From: Bacteroides sp. CAG:530
GTDB lineage: Bacteria > Bacteroidota > Bacteroidia > Bacteroidales > Bacteroidaceae
Length of the DNA: 64,000 nucleotides
Assembly: GCA_000434735.1 (NCBI GenBank)
Contig: FR881281.1
Location: forward strand, 1 to 64,000
Direction of reading: 5' to 3'
The translations under genes were made by a program, and so were the position numbers. Position 1 is the stretch's first letter. Each line of letters opens with the position of its first letter. Positions 38,077-46,777 of this stretch are shown here, piece after piece. Below the pieces are notes generated by a model. That model searched no databases and had not been told where the DNA came from. It worked only from the letters and a program-made list of their open reading frames with translations.

Positions 38077-39363
38077 ATGGCAACAGACAAATTACACTTC
38101 GAGACTCTACAACTTCATGTAGGACAGGAACAGGCAGACCCAGCAACCGACTCTCGCGCTGTACCTATTTATCAAACTACATCGTATGTATTCCATAACT
38201 CAGCTCACGCAGCAGCACGTTTCGGTTTGCAAGACCCAGGAAACATCTACGGACGACTGACTAACTCAACCCAAGACGTATTTGAACGCCGTGTGGCAGC
38301 GCTCGAAGGAGGTGTAGCCGGATTGGCTGTAGCATCGGGCGCAGCGGCTATAACCTATACGTTCTTGAACATCACTAAACAAGGTGATCATATCGTGGCA
38401 GCCAAGACAATTTACGGCGGAAGCTATAACTTGCTTGAGCATACACTGCCCACATACGGAGTGAACACTACATTCGTAGATCCGTCTGATTTGAACAATT
38501 TCGAAAAAGCTATTCAAGACAATACAAAAGCTATATTCATAGAAACATTGGGCAACCCCAATTCAAACATCATTAACATTGAAGAGGTAGCCAAGATTGC
38601 TCACAGTCACAAGATACCTCTTATTATAGACAACACCTTCGGTACCCCGTTCCTGATTCGCCCGATAGAGCACGGAGCAGATATCGTTGTACACTCTGCT
38701 ACTAAATTCATCGGCGGACACGGTACTTCATTAGGCGGTGTAATCGTTGACTCAGGTAAATTCGACTGGGTAGCATCCGGCAAATTCCCGCAGCTTACCG
38801 AGCCCGACCCAAGCTATCACGGAGTGAAATTTGTAGACGCTGCCGGTCCTGCCGCATTCGCTATCCGCACACGTGCCATCTTGCTTCGTGACACCGGAGC
38901 AGCTATCAGCCCGTTCAACGCTTTCATCCTGTTGCAGGGACTTGAAACACTTTCGTTGCGTGTAGAACGCCACGTGTCTAACGCACTGAAGGTAGTGGAC
39001 TTCTTGAAAAATCATCCGAAAGTAAACAAAGTAAATCACCCGTCGCTACCGGAACATCCCGACCATGCTTTGTATCAGGAGTACTTCCCTAACGGAGCCG
39101 GCTCTATCTTTACTTTCGAAATAAAGGGAGGACAGGAAGAAGCATTCAGATTCATCGACAATCTGAAGATATTCTCACTGCTTGCCAATGTAGCCGACGT
39201 TAAATCGCTCGTCATCCATCCGGCCAGCACTACACACTCTCAGTTGAACGAACAGGAATTGGCAGAGCAAGATATCACTCCGGGCACAATCCGTCTTTCT
39301 ATCGGTACAGAACATATAGACGACTTGATAGCTGACCTCAGCCAGGCTCTCGATAAAATCTAA
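38077..39363 (+). CDS. metY: O-acetylhomoserine sulfhydrylase
   Basis: This 428-residue PLP enzyme makes homocysteine from O-acetylhomoserine and sulfide. It belongs to the Cys/Met metabolism family: [25 protein letters not shown] at the N-terminus, IDNTFGTP, and the PLP-lysine motif [11 protein letters not shown] (about 207-217). The length and the [13 protein letters not shown] region favour the sulfhydrylase over cystathionine gamma-synthase. A terminator follows. Confidence 0.93.
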   Translation: MATDKLHFETLQLHVGQEQADPATDSRAVPIYQTTSYVFHNSAHAAARFGLQDPGNIYGRLTNSTQDVFERRVAALEGGVAGLAVASGAAAITYTFLNITKQGDHIVAAKTIYGGSYNLLEHTLPTYGVNTTFVDPSDLNNFEKAIQDNTKAIFIETLGNPNSNIINIEEVAKIAHSHKIPLIIDNTFGTPFLIRPIEHGADIVVHSATKFIGGHGTSLGGVIVDSGKFDWVASGKFPQLTEPDPSYHGVKFVDAAGPAAFAIRTRAILLRDTGAAISPFNAFILLQGLETLSLRVERHVSNALKVVDFLKNHPKVNKVNHPSLPEHPDHALYQEYFPNGAGSIFTFEIKGGQEEAFRFIDNLKIFSLLANVADVKSLVIHPASTTHSQLNEQELAEQDITPGTIRLSIGTEHIDDLIADLSQALDKI

Positions 39364-39398
39364 ATCCCGACCTGCAATGTCAAAATCCTGACGGAAAT

Positions 39399-39437
39399 AA
39401 AAAAGCAGTACTGCAAAACATACAGTTCTGCTTTTTT
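39399..39437 (+). terminator. Terminator after metY
   Basis: AAAAAAGCAGTACTG pairs with CAGTTCTGCTTTTTT around a 9-nt loop, ending in six T residues. Confidence 0.92.
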
Positions 39438-39459
39438 CATATCTAATCAGCACAACCGA

Positions 39460-39657
39460 TTAATTCATGAAGTCTTTATATATTTGGTAATAAATATCAG
39501 ACCATCCTTCTTCTATATTATTTCGCAACCAATCGCCCACCTGCGGATGGCGGTCAATAAAACTTATAATATCGGGGTTGTAACGTGTGCCCGCATCCTT
39601 CCGGAATTCTTTCATTACAGAATCGAAGTTCTTATCCGCATAACTATCATGCCGATA
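39460..39657 (-). pseudogene. Truncated C-terminal gene remnant (possibly HD-GYP-like)
   Basis: On the minus strand 65 codons are open, ending at a TAA (39460-39462); the frame is closed at its 5' side by TGA at 39658-39660 and no plausible start is present. The encoded residues are sharply coding-like: KEFRKDAGTRYNPDIISFI, then RHPQVGDWLRNNIEEGW. The GTRYNPDIISFI stretch loosely resembles the end of HD-GYP domains, a weak guess. The frame stops exactly where a plus-strand remnant begins, so I read it as one side of a deletion scar. Confidence 0.5.
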
Positions 39658-39668
39658 TTCTCAAGTAG

Positions 39669-39797
39669 TGGAACGGCATACCCGAGGGAATGACAGAAAA
39701 TTCGCCAAACCGCAGATGGGAAGATGGCATACCGCAGATAAACAGATGGAAATGGATTATCCCCGATGCCGAAAGCGATACGTTTACAAATGAATAA
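39669..39797 (+). pseudogene. Truncated C-terminal gene remnant of unknown family
   Basis: A plus-strand frame opens right after a TAG (39666-39668) and runs 42 codons to a TAA. Its residues are rich in Trp, Pro and Asn (WNGIPEGMTENSPNRRWEDG, then INRWKWIIPDAE), as expected for the end of a secreted or metabolic protein and not for random sequence. No start or upstream part exists. I do not recognise the family. With the abutting minus-strand remnant it fills the 577-bp gap between metY and lrgB. Confidence 0.45.
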
Positions 39798-39815
39798 AAG
39801 GATATCTCATTAAAT

Positions 39816-39865
39816 AAAACAAGCAGGAGCCCATCGTCAGTAATGATGAGTTCCTGCTTGTTTTA
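39816..39865. terminator. Bidirectional hairpin downstream of lrgB
   Basis: AAAACAAGCAGGA pairs with TCCTGCTTGTTTT (imperfect inner GCCCATC/GATGAG), flanked by A-rich and T-rich runs. It probably ends the minus-strand lrgAB transcript. Confidence 0.8.
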
Positions 39866-39940
39866 TTTATACTTGAAGCTACGGCCTACTTTAACAAACC
39901 AATATCCGTAGCAAATATTATGCAAGGTGAATCAAAATAA

Positions 39941-40636
39941 TCAATACAGGCCAAGCAATCGTAACATAGTAGGAGTAAGCAAAGCTGTAAGAATACCGTT
40001 CAGCGTAAGTCCTAAGCTGGCGTATGCTCCGTATTTACCGCTCACTTCCATGGCACGCGAAGTACCTACGGCATGCGAAGCCGTACCCATGGAAAGTCCC
40101 TGAGCAATAGGACTGCCTACACGCCCTACCTGAAGCACCTTAAATCCGCATACGGCACCAAACAAACCTACCACCACAACTACAGCAGCGGTAAGCGAAG
40201 GAATGCCGCCCACAGCACCCGATACCTCCATGGCGATAGGGGTAGTAACCGACTTAGGAGCCAACGACATGATAACCTCTGGCGTAGCACCCATCCATTT
40301 TGCGATGAACACCACCGATACCAATCCTACCAAACAGCCTGCCAACTGCGAAACGATAATAGGCATAAGCTGCTTCTTTATCATACGGAGCTGCAAATAA
40401 AGAGGAACTCCCAATGCCACTACCGCAGGTTTCAGCCAAAACTCAATCAATGAGCCTGCTTCATAATACTTTTCATAAGAAATATCCGTAAACTTGAGAA
40501 AGCATATCAGCATAGCGATAGCTATCAATATCGGATTCAATATTAACAATCCTGTTTTTTTCTGCAAAAGCTTCGCCAAGAAGAAAGAACCGAATGTGAT
40601 GGCGAGCAAAAAGAATTTACTTTCTAAATAATCCAT
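39941..40636 (-). CDS. lrgB: LrgB/CidB-family membrane protein
   Basis: This 231-residue polytopic protein has the family core: MSLAPKSVTTPIAMEVS and the GTASHAVGTSRAMEVS segment. LrgB works with LrgA; the pair was first linked to murein hydrolase export and later to uptake of pyruvate or related acids in Gram-positive bacteria. Its start overlaps lrgA by 20 bp. Confidence 0.93.
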   Translation of the reverse strand: MDYLESKFFLLAITFGSFFLAKLLQKKTGLLILNPILIAIAMLICFLKFTDISYEKYYEAGSLIEFWLKPAVVALGVPLYLQLRMIKKQLMPIIVSQLAGCLVGLVSVVFIAKWMGATPEVIMSLAPKSVTTPIAMEVSGAVGGIPSLTAAVVVVVGLFGAVCGFKVLQVGRVGSPIAQGLSMGTASHAVGTSRAMEVSGKYGAYASLGLTLNGILTALLTPTMLRLLGLY

Positions 40637-40967
40637 ACTTTCTAACTAATTGATGTACCCAACCTGTAACTACCAAAACTAACACCGTGCTGACCAACGT
40701 AGCTACTACTATCGGCCAAAACTGAGCTTCGATTATATCGAAATAAAGCATCAGCGCCACGCCCGAAGGCACGAAAAAGAAGCCCAAGTTAGCGACTAAG
40801 AAATCGGACAAGCCTTGCACCCAATGCAGCTTGACCCATCCCAACTGAAGAAACAAAGTAAGTAAAAGCATCCCGATAATACTTGACGGGAGCTTGATGC
40901 CCGTGAGGTAAACTATCAGTTCACCCAAGGCCAAACATCCGAAAAGGATGGTACATTGACGAATCAT
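40617..40967 (-). CDS. lrgA: LrgA/CidA-family membrane protein
   Basis: This 116-residue holin-like protein has four predicted helices and the GELIVYLTGIKLPSSIIGMLLL and FFVPSGVALM motifs of the LrgA family. It is the first gene of lrgAB and is divergent from pta-ackA across 258 bp, suggesting a link to acetate/pyruvate overflow (inference). Confidence 0.93.
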   Translation of the reverse strand: MIRQCTILFGCLALGELIVYLTGIKLPSSIIGMLLLTLFLQLGWVKLHWVQGLSDFLVANLGFFFVPSGVALMLYFDIIEAQFWPIVVATLVSTVLVLVVTGWVHQLVRKYGLFRK

Positions 40968-41010
40968 ACCTATTGAATTTATTATAGTTCTATTACCTTG
41001 AAAACAATTG

Positions 41011-41018
41011 CAAAATTA
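41011..41018 (-). promoter_or_regulatory. -7 box of lrgAB
   Basis: The minus strand reads TAATTTTG (TAnnTTTG), 44 bp before lrgA. Confidence 0.5.
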
Positions 41019-41144
41019 GAGATTCATGAGAAACCTTATCATTTAAGGTGTGAAATTTAAATAAACTGCTATCAAACATGTATAATTTATATTGTTTACA
41101 CTAAAAATATCTGGTTTTTGCAAACTTGATATTGCAAAAATGAC

Positions 41145-41152
41145 TACTTTTG
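41145..41152 (+). promoter_or_regulatory. -7 box of pta-ackA
   Basis: TACTTTTG (TAnnTTTG) lies 73 bp before pta, with a CTTG at 41125-41128 as a short-spaced -33 candidate. The interval 41019-41144 between the divergent promoters is AT-rich with no gene. Confidence 0.5.
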
Positions 41153-41225
41153 CATCGTGATAGTAATATCTGTTACCGCACACGAAATTGAGAAACATAC
41201 AATATTTAAATTTATATATTAAGTC

Positions 41226-42236
41226 ATGGATTTAATCAGTCAAATCGTAGAACGCGCTAAAGCAAACAAACAGCGCATCGTACTTCCTGAAGGTACAGAA
41301 GAACGTACATTGAAAGCTGCCAATCAGATATTGACAGACGGAGTAGCCGACCTTATTTTATTAGGTAACCCTGATGAAATAATGGGACTTGCTAAAGAAT
41401 GGGGTCTTGGAAATATCAACAAAGCCACAATCATCGATCCTGAAAACCACGAGAAAAAAGAAGAATACGCTCAGTTGCTTTGCGAACTGCGCAAGAAAAA
41501 AGGCATGACTATCGAAGAAGCTCGCAAATTGGTAGTTGATCCTTTGTATTTAGGATGCCTTATTATCAAGGCTGGCGACGCTGACGGTCAGTTGGCTGGC
41601 GCACGCAACACTACAGGTAATGTATTGCGTCCTGCATTGCAGATTATCAAAACAGCTCCGGGCATTACTTGCGTATCAGGTGCAATGTTGCTCCTTACTC
41701 ACGCTCCTGAATGCGGTGACAATGGCGTATTGGTTATGGGCGACGTAGCCGTTACTCCGGTGCCTGATGCAAACCAGTTGGCACAGATCGCTATCTGTAC
41801 TGCACGCACTGCTTCAGCTGTTGCAGGTCTCGACCCACGCGTAGCTATGTTGAGCTTCTCTACAAAGGGCTCTGCAAAACACGAAGTTGTAGACAAGGTA
41901 GTAGAAGCACTTCACATCGCACAAGAAATGGATCCGGCTTTGAAGATAGACGGCGAATTGCAGGCTGACGCAGCTTTGGTTCCAAGAATCGGCGAAAGCA
42001 AAGCTCCAGGTTCTCTCATCGCAGGACACGCTAACGTATTGGTAGTACCTTCACTCGAAGTTGGTAACATCTCTTATAAATTGGTAGAACGCTTAGGACA
42101 CGCTACAGCTATCGGTCCTATCTTGCAGGGTATCGCTCGCCCGGTTAACGACTTGTCACGCGGTTGCTCTATCGACGATGTTTATAAGATGATCGCCATT
42201 ACAGCTAACCAGGCTATCGCTGCAAAAGCTCAATAA
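41226..42236 (+). CDS. pta: Phosphate acetyltransferase (short form)
   Basis: This 336-residue cytoplasmic enzyme interconverts acetyl-CoA and acetyl phosphate. It is the short Pta form without the N-terminal DRTGG/P-loop region: RIVLPEGTEERTLKAA at the start, the GDADGQLAGARNTTG substrate loop, and ELQADAALVPRIGESKAPGS near the C-terminus. It is 32 bp before ackA, and the pair yields ATP and acetate. Confidence 0.97.
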   Translation: MDLISQIVERAKANKQRIVLPEGTEERTLKAANQILTDGVADLILLGNPDEIMGLAKEWGLGNINKATIIDPENHEKKEEYAQLLCELRKKKGMTIEEARKLVVDPLYLGCLIIKAGDADGQLAGARNTTGNVLRPALQIIKTAPGITCVSGAMLLLTHAPECGDNGVLVMGDVAVTPVPDANQLAQIAICTARTASAVAGLDPRVAMLSFSTKGSAKHEVVDKVVEALHIAQEMDPALKIDGELQADAALVPRIGESKAPGSLIAGHANVLVVPSLEVGNISYKLVERLGHATAIGPILQGIARPVNDLSRGCSIDDVYKMIAITANQAIAAKAQ

Positions 42237-42268
42237 ATAACCAATAAGAATAAAATAAAGAATTAGAT

Positions 42269-43468
42269 ATGAAAGTATTAGTACTCAACTGTGGTAGCTC
42301 TTCTATTAAGTATAAGTTGTTTGAAATGACTACCAAAGAAGTCCTCGCACAGGGAGGCATTGAAAAAATCGGTTTGCCAGGTTCATTCTTGAAACTTACT
42401 TTGCCTAGCGGCGAAAAGAAAATCATCGAAAAGGACGTTCCTGAACATACTACTGGTGTACAGTTCATCTTCGATACACTGACAAACGCTGAATACGGAG
42501 CTGTAAAAGACTTGCACGAAATCAAAGCAGTAGGTCATCGTGTATTGCACGGAGGTACAAAGTTCAGCGGTTCTGTATTGATTGATGACGCTGTTATCGC
42601 TGCTGTAGAAGAATGCTGCGACCTCGGCCCGCTTCACAACCCAGCAAACTTGAAGGGTATCTATGCAGTACAGAAATTGATGCCTGAAGTTCCTCAGATT
42701 GCCGTATTCGATACTGCATTCCACCAGACAATGCCCGACTATGCATACTTGTATGCTATTCCTTATAAGTATTTCGAAAAATACGGTATCCGTCGCTATG
42801 GTTTCCACGGAACATCACATCGCTACGTTTCAAAACGTGTATGCGAATTCTTGAACATCCCGCAAGAAGGCTCACGCATCATTACTTGCCACATCGGTAA
42901 CGGTGGTTCTATCGCTGCTGTTAAAGACGGTAAGTGTGTAGACACAACAATGGGTCTTACTCCGCTGGAAGGTTTGATGATGGGTACTCGTTCTGGTGAT
43001 ATCGATGGCGGTGCTATCACATACATCATGAAGAAAGAAGGCTTGACTCCCGACGAAATGTCTACTCTACTCAACAAGAAGAGCGGTGTTTTGGGTATGT
43101 TCGAGAAATCAAGCGATATGCGCGAATTGGAAGACGCTGTACAAAAAGGCGAAGAACGCGCTATCCTTACTGAAAAGATGTACTTCTATCGCATCACTAA
43201 ATACATCGGCGCTTATGCTGCCGCTATGGGAGGCGTAGACGTTATCTTGTTCACTGGTGGTGTTGGCGAAAACCAGGCAAGCGCACGTGCAGGTGTATGC
43301 AAGACTTTGGAATTCATGGGTGTTAAGATCGACGCTGAAAAGAACAAAGTACGTGGCGAAGAAGCTATCATCTCTACAGACGACTCTAAGGTTAAGGTTG
43401 TAGTTATACCTACCGACGAGGAATTGATGATTGCATCAGACACTATGGATATATTAAACTCTATTTAA
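42269..43468 (+). CDS. ackA: Acetate kinase
   Basis: This 399-residue enzyme transfers phosphate between acetyl phosphate and ADP. It has the ASKHA signatures VLNCGSSSIKYKLF at the N-terminus, FDTAFHQTMP, RYGFHGTSHRYV and CHIGNGGSIAAV, and FTGGVGENQ. Its stop codon lies inside a 33-bp inverted repeat (43461-43493). Confidence 0.98.
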   Translation: MKVLVLNCGSSSIKYKLFEMTTKEVLAQGGIEKIGLPGSFLKLTLPSGEKKIIEKDVPEHTTGVQFIFDTLTNAEYGAVKDLHEIKAVGHRVLHGGTKFSGSVLIDDAVIAAVEECCDLGPLHNPANLKGIYAVQKLMPEVPQIAVFDTAFHQTMPDYAYLYAIPYKYFEKYGIRRYGFHGTSHRYVSKRVCEFLNIPQEGSRIITCHIGNGGSIAAVKDGKCVDTTMGLTPLEGLMMGTRSGDIDGGAITYIMKKEGLTPDEMSTLLNKKSGVLGMFEKSSDMRELEDAVQKGEERAILTEKMYFYRITKYIGAYAAAMGGVDVILFTGGVGENQASARAGVCKTLEFMGVKIDAEKNKVRGEEAIISTDDSKVKVVVIPTDEELMIASDTMDILNSI

Positions 43469-43493
43469 GTAATTAAGTAAATTACTTAAATAG
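43461..43493. repeat. Inverted repeat overlapping the ackA stop
   Basis: CTATTTAAGTAATT (43461-43474) pairs perfectly with AATTACTTAAATAG (43480-43493) around 5 nt. The ackA TAA is within the left arm. It is AT-rich and not followed by a T-run, so it may be an mRNA 3' structure instead of a classical terminator. Confidence 0.7.
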
Positions 43494-43527
43494 AATAAAT
43501 AAAGAGGGTATTCCCCGATAGATTTTC

Positions 43528-43535
43528 TAACTTTG
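43528..43535 (+). promoter_or_regulatory. -7 box of the PfkB sugar kinase gene
   Basis: TAACTTTG (TAnnTTTG) lies 94 bp before the kinase start at 43629. Confidence 0.5.
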
Positions 43536-43628
43536 CGACTGAAATATTGCAAAGAATGATATTCTACGGTGAATATCCTCTTCTTTTTTTCTCGTATCAA
43601 CAAGGAATATACATTAAACATACACGCT

Positions 43629-44672
43629 ATGAAAAAGAAAAAAATTGTAACGTTCGGTGAAATAATGCTCCGCCTTACTACTCCTGACAACTTGCGTATA
43701 CAGCAGAGTCACGATTTCTTAGTAAGCTATGGAGGTAGTGAAGCCAACGTGGCCATCTCTATCGCGAACTTTGGTGGAGACGTGGATTACATCACTCGTC
43801 TACCCGACAATGCGTTGGGAGAAACTTGTTTGTCTGAACTCCGTTCGCACAATATCGGTACACAGAATATCCTTATCGGAGGTAAACGTCTTGGTACTTA
43901 TTATATGGAAAAAGCTGCTGCCATGCGTAACTCTAAAGTGATTTACGACCGCGACGGTTCTGCTTTCTCTGAATTAAAACCGGGCATGATAGATTGGAAA
44001 GAAGTATTTAAAGATGCCGATATTTTCCACTGGTCGGGTATCGACGCAGCTCTTACTCCTGGCTTGGCAGATGTATGTCATGAGGCTATCGTTGCTGCAA
44101 AAGAAATGGGATTGCAGGTTTCGTACGATATCAACTACCGCAAGAACTTGTGGAACTACGGAAAGACTGCTCAGGAAGTTCTTCGTCCGCTGTCTCAAGA
44201 AAGCGATATCATGTTTGGTAGCGAAGGCGAATACGCTATGCTGACAGGCATCCCTGCTCCGGGCTTCAAGGCTACACGAAACGGAGAGGCTTACGACTTG
44301 AAGGCATACGAGGAATTCTGCAAGGCTATCAGCGCACAGATTCCAAATTGCAAGTACATTTATATAGCATTGCGTAACGTGATGAGTTCTGAACATCACA
44401 CATTTGCCGGTGTATTGTACTCTAACGGAACAATGAAGCATAGCCGTGTGTTCGATATCGACAACGTGATAGACTGTGTAGGTGTGGGCGACGCTTTCTG
44501 CGGAGCCATGCTGTACGCTCAGCGCGCTTTCGAAGACGAGCAGAAGCGAGTTGATTTCTCTACTGCCGCATCGGTATTGAAGAATACCATCGCCGGCGAC
44601 TATAACATGGTTAAGGTAGCAGAAGTTGAAGGACTTCTTGCAAAGAGTGAAAGCGGAGAAGTAGCACGATAA
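43629..44672 (+). CDS. kdgK: PfkB-family sugar kinase, probable 2-keto-3-deoxygluconate kinase
   Basis: This 347-residue ribokinase-fold enzyme probably phosphorylates KDG in uronic-acid breakdown. Seen: VTFGEIMLRLTTPDN, SYGGSEANVAISIANFGG, the DINYRKNLW segment typical of KDG kinases, and the C-terminal catalytic VGVGDAFCGAML with its aspartate. The start at 43629 (MKKKKIV) fits the family length; the upstream frame to 43569 is unlikely. No KDPG aldolase gene is adjacent, so the exact sugar is inferred only from sequence type. An array of palindromes and a terminator follow. Confidence 0.85.
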   Translation: MKKKKIVTFGEIMLRLTTPDNLRIQQSHDFLVSYGGSEANVAISIANFGGDVDYITRLPDNALGETCLSELRSHNIGTQNILIGGKRLGTYYMEKAAAMRNSKVIYDRDGSAFSELKPGMIDWKEVFKDADIFHWSGIDAALTPGLADVCHEAIVAAKEMGLQVSYDINYRKNLWNYGKTAQEVLRPLSQESDIMFGSEGEYAMLTGIPAPGFKATRNGEAYDLKAYEEFCKAISAQIPNCKYIYIALRNVMSSEHHTFAGVLYSNGTMKHSRVFDIDNVIDCVGVGDAFCGAMLYAQRAFEDEQKRVDFSTAASVLKNTIAGDYNMVKVAEVEGLLAKSESGEVAR

Positions 44673-44673
44673 A

Positions 44674-44737
44674 ATTCCTTTCGTAGAAGGAATTGATTCC
44701 TCTCGCAAAAGGAACGCATTCCTATCTAAGAAGGAAT
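44674..44737. repeat. Palindrome array D, three hairpin units at a 22-bp period
   Basis: Three 20-bp units begin at 44674, 44696 and 44718, each with the form ATTCCT-N7/8-AAGGAAT (unit 2 ends GGAAC), separated by 2 nt. Spacing is exactly 22 bp. The array starts 2 bp after the kinase stop codon and precedes a strong terminator. Confidence 0.85.
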
Positions 44738-44751
44738 AACGCCAAATAAGC

Positions 44752-44789
44752 AAACACCCCTTGCCCAAACGCACGGACAAGGGGTGTTT
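44752..44789. terminator. Terminator after the sugar kinase
   Basis: AAACACCCCTTG pairs perfectly with CAAGGGGTGTTT around 14 nt; it lies between convergent genes. Confidence 0.88.
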
Positions 44790-44839
44790 ACTATATAATA
44801 AATTCTATTATAGGAGAACTTTAATGATGAGAATGAAAA

Positions 44840-45616
44840 TCAACCTACAGAAGTCTCTCCTTCTATATATTGCTCCATAAACATATTCTCACCGTCGAAT
44901 ACGGCATACGAGAATTCCGATATCCAATCACCAAGAATCATAATGCGCGAGCTACGGCTCAGCATCAAATCGAGCATGATATGACGATGACCGAATAGGA
45001 AATAGTTGATATCGGGATGGGTCTTCAGATAGTCTTTTGCAAACAGAACAAGCGGTTCTTTATCCTCTCCCATGTATTCCGGTTCTTTTCCATCCTTACG
45101 CTTTAAACGGCTATGCTTCGCCCATTCTAGTCCGAAATCAACGCTCCAACGCGGATGAAGGTTAGAAAAAAGAAACTGAAGTGTCTTACTGCGAAACATG
45201 GCACGCAATAATTTAAATTTCCAGTCACCGTCGCCCAATCCGTCGCCATGAGCCAAAAAGAACTCCTTGCCATATATTTCACAAGTCAAAGGCTGACGAT
45301 GGATGGTTACTCCGCATTCTTTTTCCAGATAGTCGCCACACCATATATCATGATTGCCTATAAAGAAATGAACCTCAACACCTAAATCGGTCAGTTCTGA
45401 TATCTTTCCGAGGAAGCGAGTATATCCTTTAGGTACAACCATACGAAATTCATACCAAAAGTCGAACATATCGCCCAAAAGGTATACGGCAGCGGCTTTA
45501 TGCTTTATGCTGTCGAGGAAATTAACCAACCTACGTTCTTGTGTACGTCCGTGGGCTATTGCTCGCGAACCTAAATGTGCGTCCGACAGAAAATAAACAT
45601 TCTTCATTTCTTCCAT
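44840..45616 (-). CDS. lpxH: UDP-2,3-diacylglucosamine diphosphatase (LpxH-like)
   Basis: This 258-residue calcineurin-like phosphoesterase removes UMP in lipid A synthesis to give lipid X, at the inner membrane. Metal motifs: SDAHLG, GDMFDFWYE, GNHDIW, AHGDGLGDGD and GHRH. The start may be Met1 or Met4. It is last in a probable operon with DUF59 and DUF3256 genes. Confidence 0.9.
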   Translation of the reverse strand: MEEMKNVYFLSDAHLGSRAIAHGRTQERRLVNFLDSIKHKAAAVYLLGDMFDFWYEFRMVVPKGYTRFLGKISELTDLGVEVHFFIGNHDIWCGDYLEKECGVTIHRQPLTCEIYGKEFFLAHGDGLGDGDWKFKLLRAMFRSKTLQFLFSNLHPRWSVDFGLEWAKHSRLKRKDGKEPEYMGEDKEPLVLFAKDYLKTHPDINYFLFGHRHIMLDLMLSRSSRIMILGDWISEFSYAVFDGENMFMEQYIEGETSVG

Positions 45617-45650
45617 AAGGCACCTATTTAAATATGAGTCAAACTATGGG

Positions 45651-45971
45651 TTAGAGGAAGCCCAATTCTAATTTCGCCTCTTCGGTCATCATGTCTTTAT
45701 CCCACTCTGGTTCGAAAACCAAGTTGATTTGGGCAGACGTGATTCCGTCTACCGACTCTATCTTCTGGCGGATATCCTCCATGATAAAGTCGGCTGCTGG
45801 ACAGTTGGGAGCGGTCAATGTCATATCTATCACCACTTCTCCGCTGTCTTGCAAGTCTATTTTATAAATAAGCCCTAAATCGTATACGTTTACCGGAATC
45901 TCGGGGTCGTATACAGTCTTGAGCATATCTACTATCTTTTCTTCTATTTTCAGTTTAGTATCATTATCCAT
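45651..45971 (-). CDS. DUF59/MIP18-family iron-sulfur assembly protein
   Basis: This 106-residue protein belongs to the MIP18/SufT/PaaD family that helps mature or insert Fe-S clusters. Signatures: TVYDPEIPVNVYDLGLIY (about 19-36) and the reactive-cysteine motif LTAPNCPAADF (about 72-82). It lies 34 bp before lpxH and 58 bp after the DUF3256 gene. A specific client is not evident. Confidence 0.9.
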   Translation of the reverse strand: MDNDTKLKIEEKIVDMLKTVYDPEIPVNVYDLGLIYKIDLQDSGEVVIDMTLTAPNCPAADFIMEDIRQKIESVDGITSAQINLVFEPEWDKDMMTEEAKLELGFL

Positions 45972-46029
45972 AAATGTTCTTTTTAATTTTCTTATTATTC
46001 ATCATTTCATTCGGCCTATTCCGCAAAGG

Positions 46030-46674
46030 TTATTTTGCTGCTTCGAAACGGCCTTCGCCTGTCCATATATATTTCAGAGACTCCGCGTTCAAAAACGGTT
46101 TCAGTTTCTCTGCGGTTTCTTTGTCTAAATAGTCGGGAGTAGTATAACTATATAATAAGGTGTTATCTTTTTCTGAAAGTTTGGCTACGAAAAGATACAT
46201 ATCGGCTTGCTTACGTAGGTTATAATATATTTCCTGGTCGGCCTCAGCAACCGGAGCTTTATAAAAAGCGTCTTCTTTAGGCAGAGTAAGATAAGAACTC
46301 AGCGGCAACTCCTCCCACTGTGTGCTGTAGAAGCGGATACTACTGTCTGCAGCCGGTCCTTTATAAGTATGAACCACACAAACCACCTTTACAGAATCGG
46401 TTACCGGAAGCAATTTCATCTGCACCTCACTGCTTTCGCTCATCTTCAAGTCCAAGTAGTCGGCTGTAAGCTTTAGCATCTCGGAATTCTTACCCAAACG
46501 GTTCTTTACTTCCGCCTTCATGTTGCTTGCCAAGAAATCGCCGAAGTCTTCTTTATTCACTTTCGTCAAAAGCGGCGCCAACGAGTCGGGCATGGCTATA
46601 AACAATGATTTCATATCTTGCGCCTGCAGCGAGCAAGTGCATATCATGAGTATCAAAAGCAATATCTTTTTCAT
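46030..46674 (-). CDS. Secreted DUF3256 protein
   Basis: This 214-residue protein has a cleaved signal peptide (ending CSLQAQ) and an alpha/beta body that fits the Bacteroidetes DUF3256 family; its role is unknown. Signature-like segments are KSLFIAMPDSLAPLLTK at the N-terminus and the SYTTPDYLDKE segment near the end. It is upstream of the DUF59 and lpxH genes on the same strand. Confidence 0.82.
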   Translation of the reverse strand: MKKILLLILMICTCSLQAQDMKSLFIAMPDSLAPLLTKVNKEDFGDFLASNMKAEVKNRLGKNSEMLKLTADYLDLKMSESSEVQMKLLPVTDSVKVVCVVHTYKGPAADSSIRFYSTQWEELPLSSYLTLPKEDAFYKAPVAEADQEIYYNLRKQADMYLFVAKLSEKDNTLLYSYTTPDYLDKETAEKLKPFLNAESLKYIWTGEGRFEAAK

Positions 46675-46777
46675 CAGTATAACCCTTATAAATTCATAGA
46701 ATGAACATACATCACCTTTCGAGGAATAAACAGAGTTTTCAACAGGTGTTAATAACTCCGTTCATTGTTCAATATCA

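Noticed and set aside
39484..39693. 69-codon plus-strand frame in the metY-lrgB gap
   Set aside because: It crosses the junction of the two remnants and is antisense to the more protein-like minus-strand remnant.
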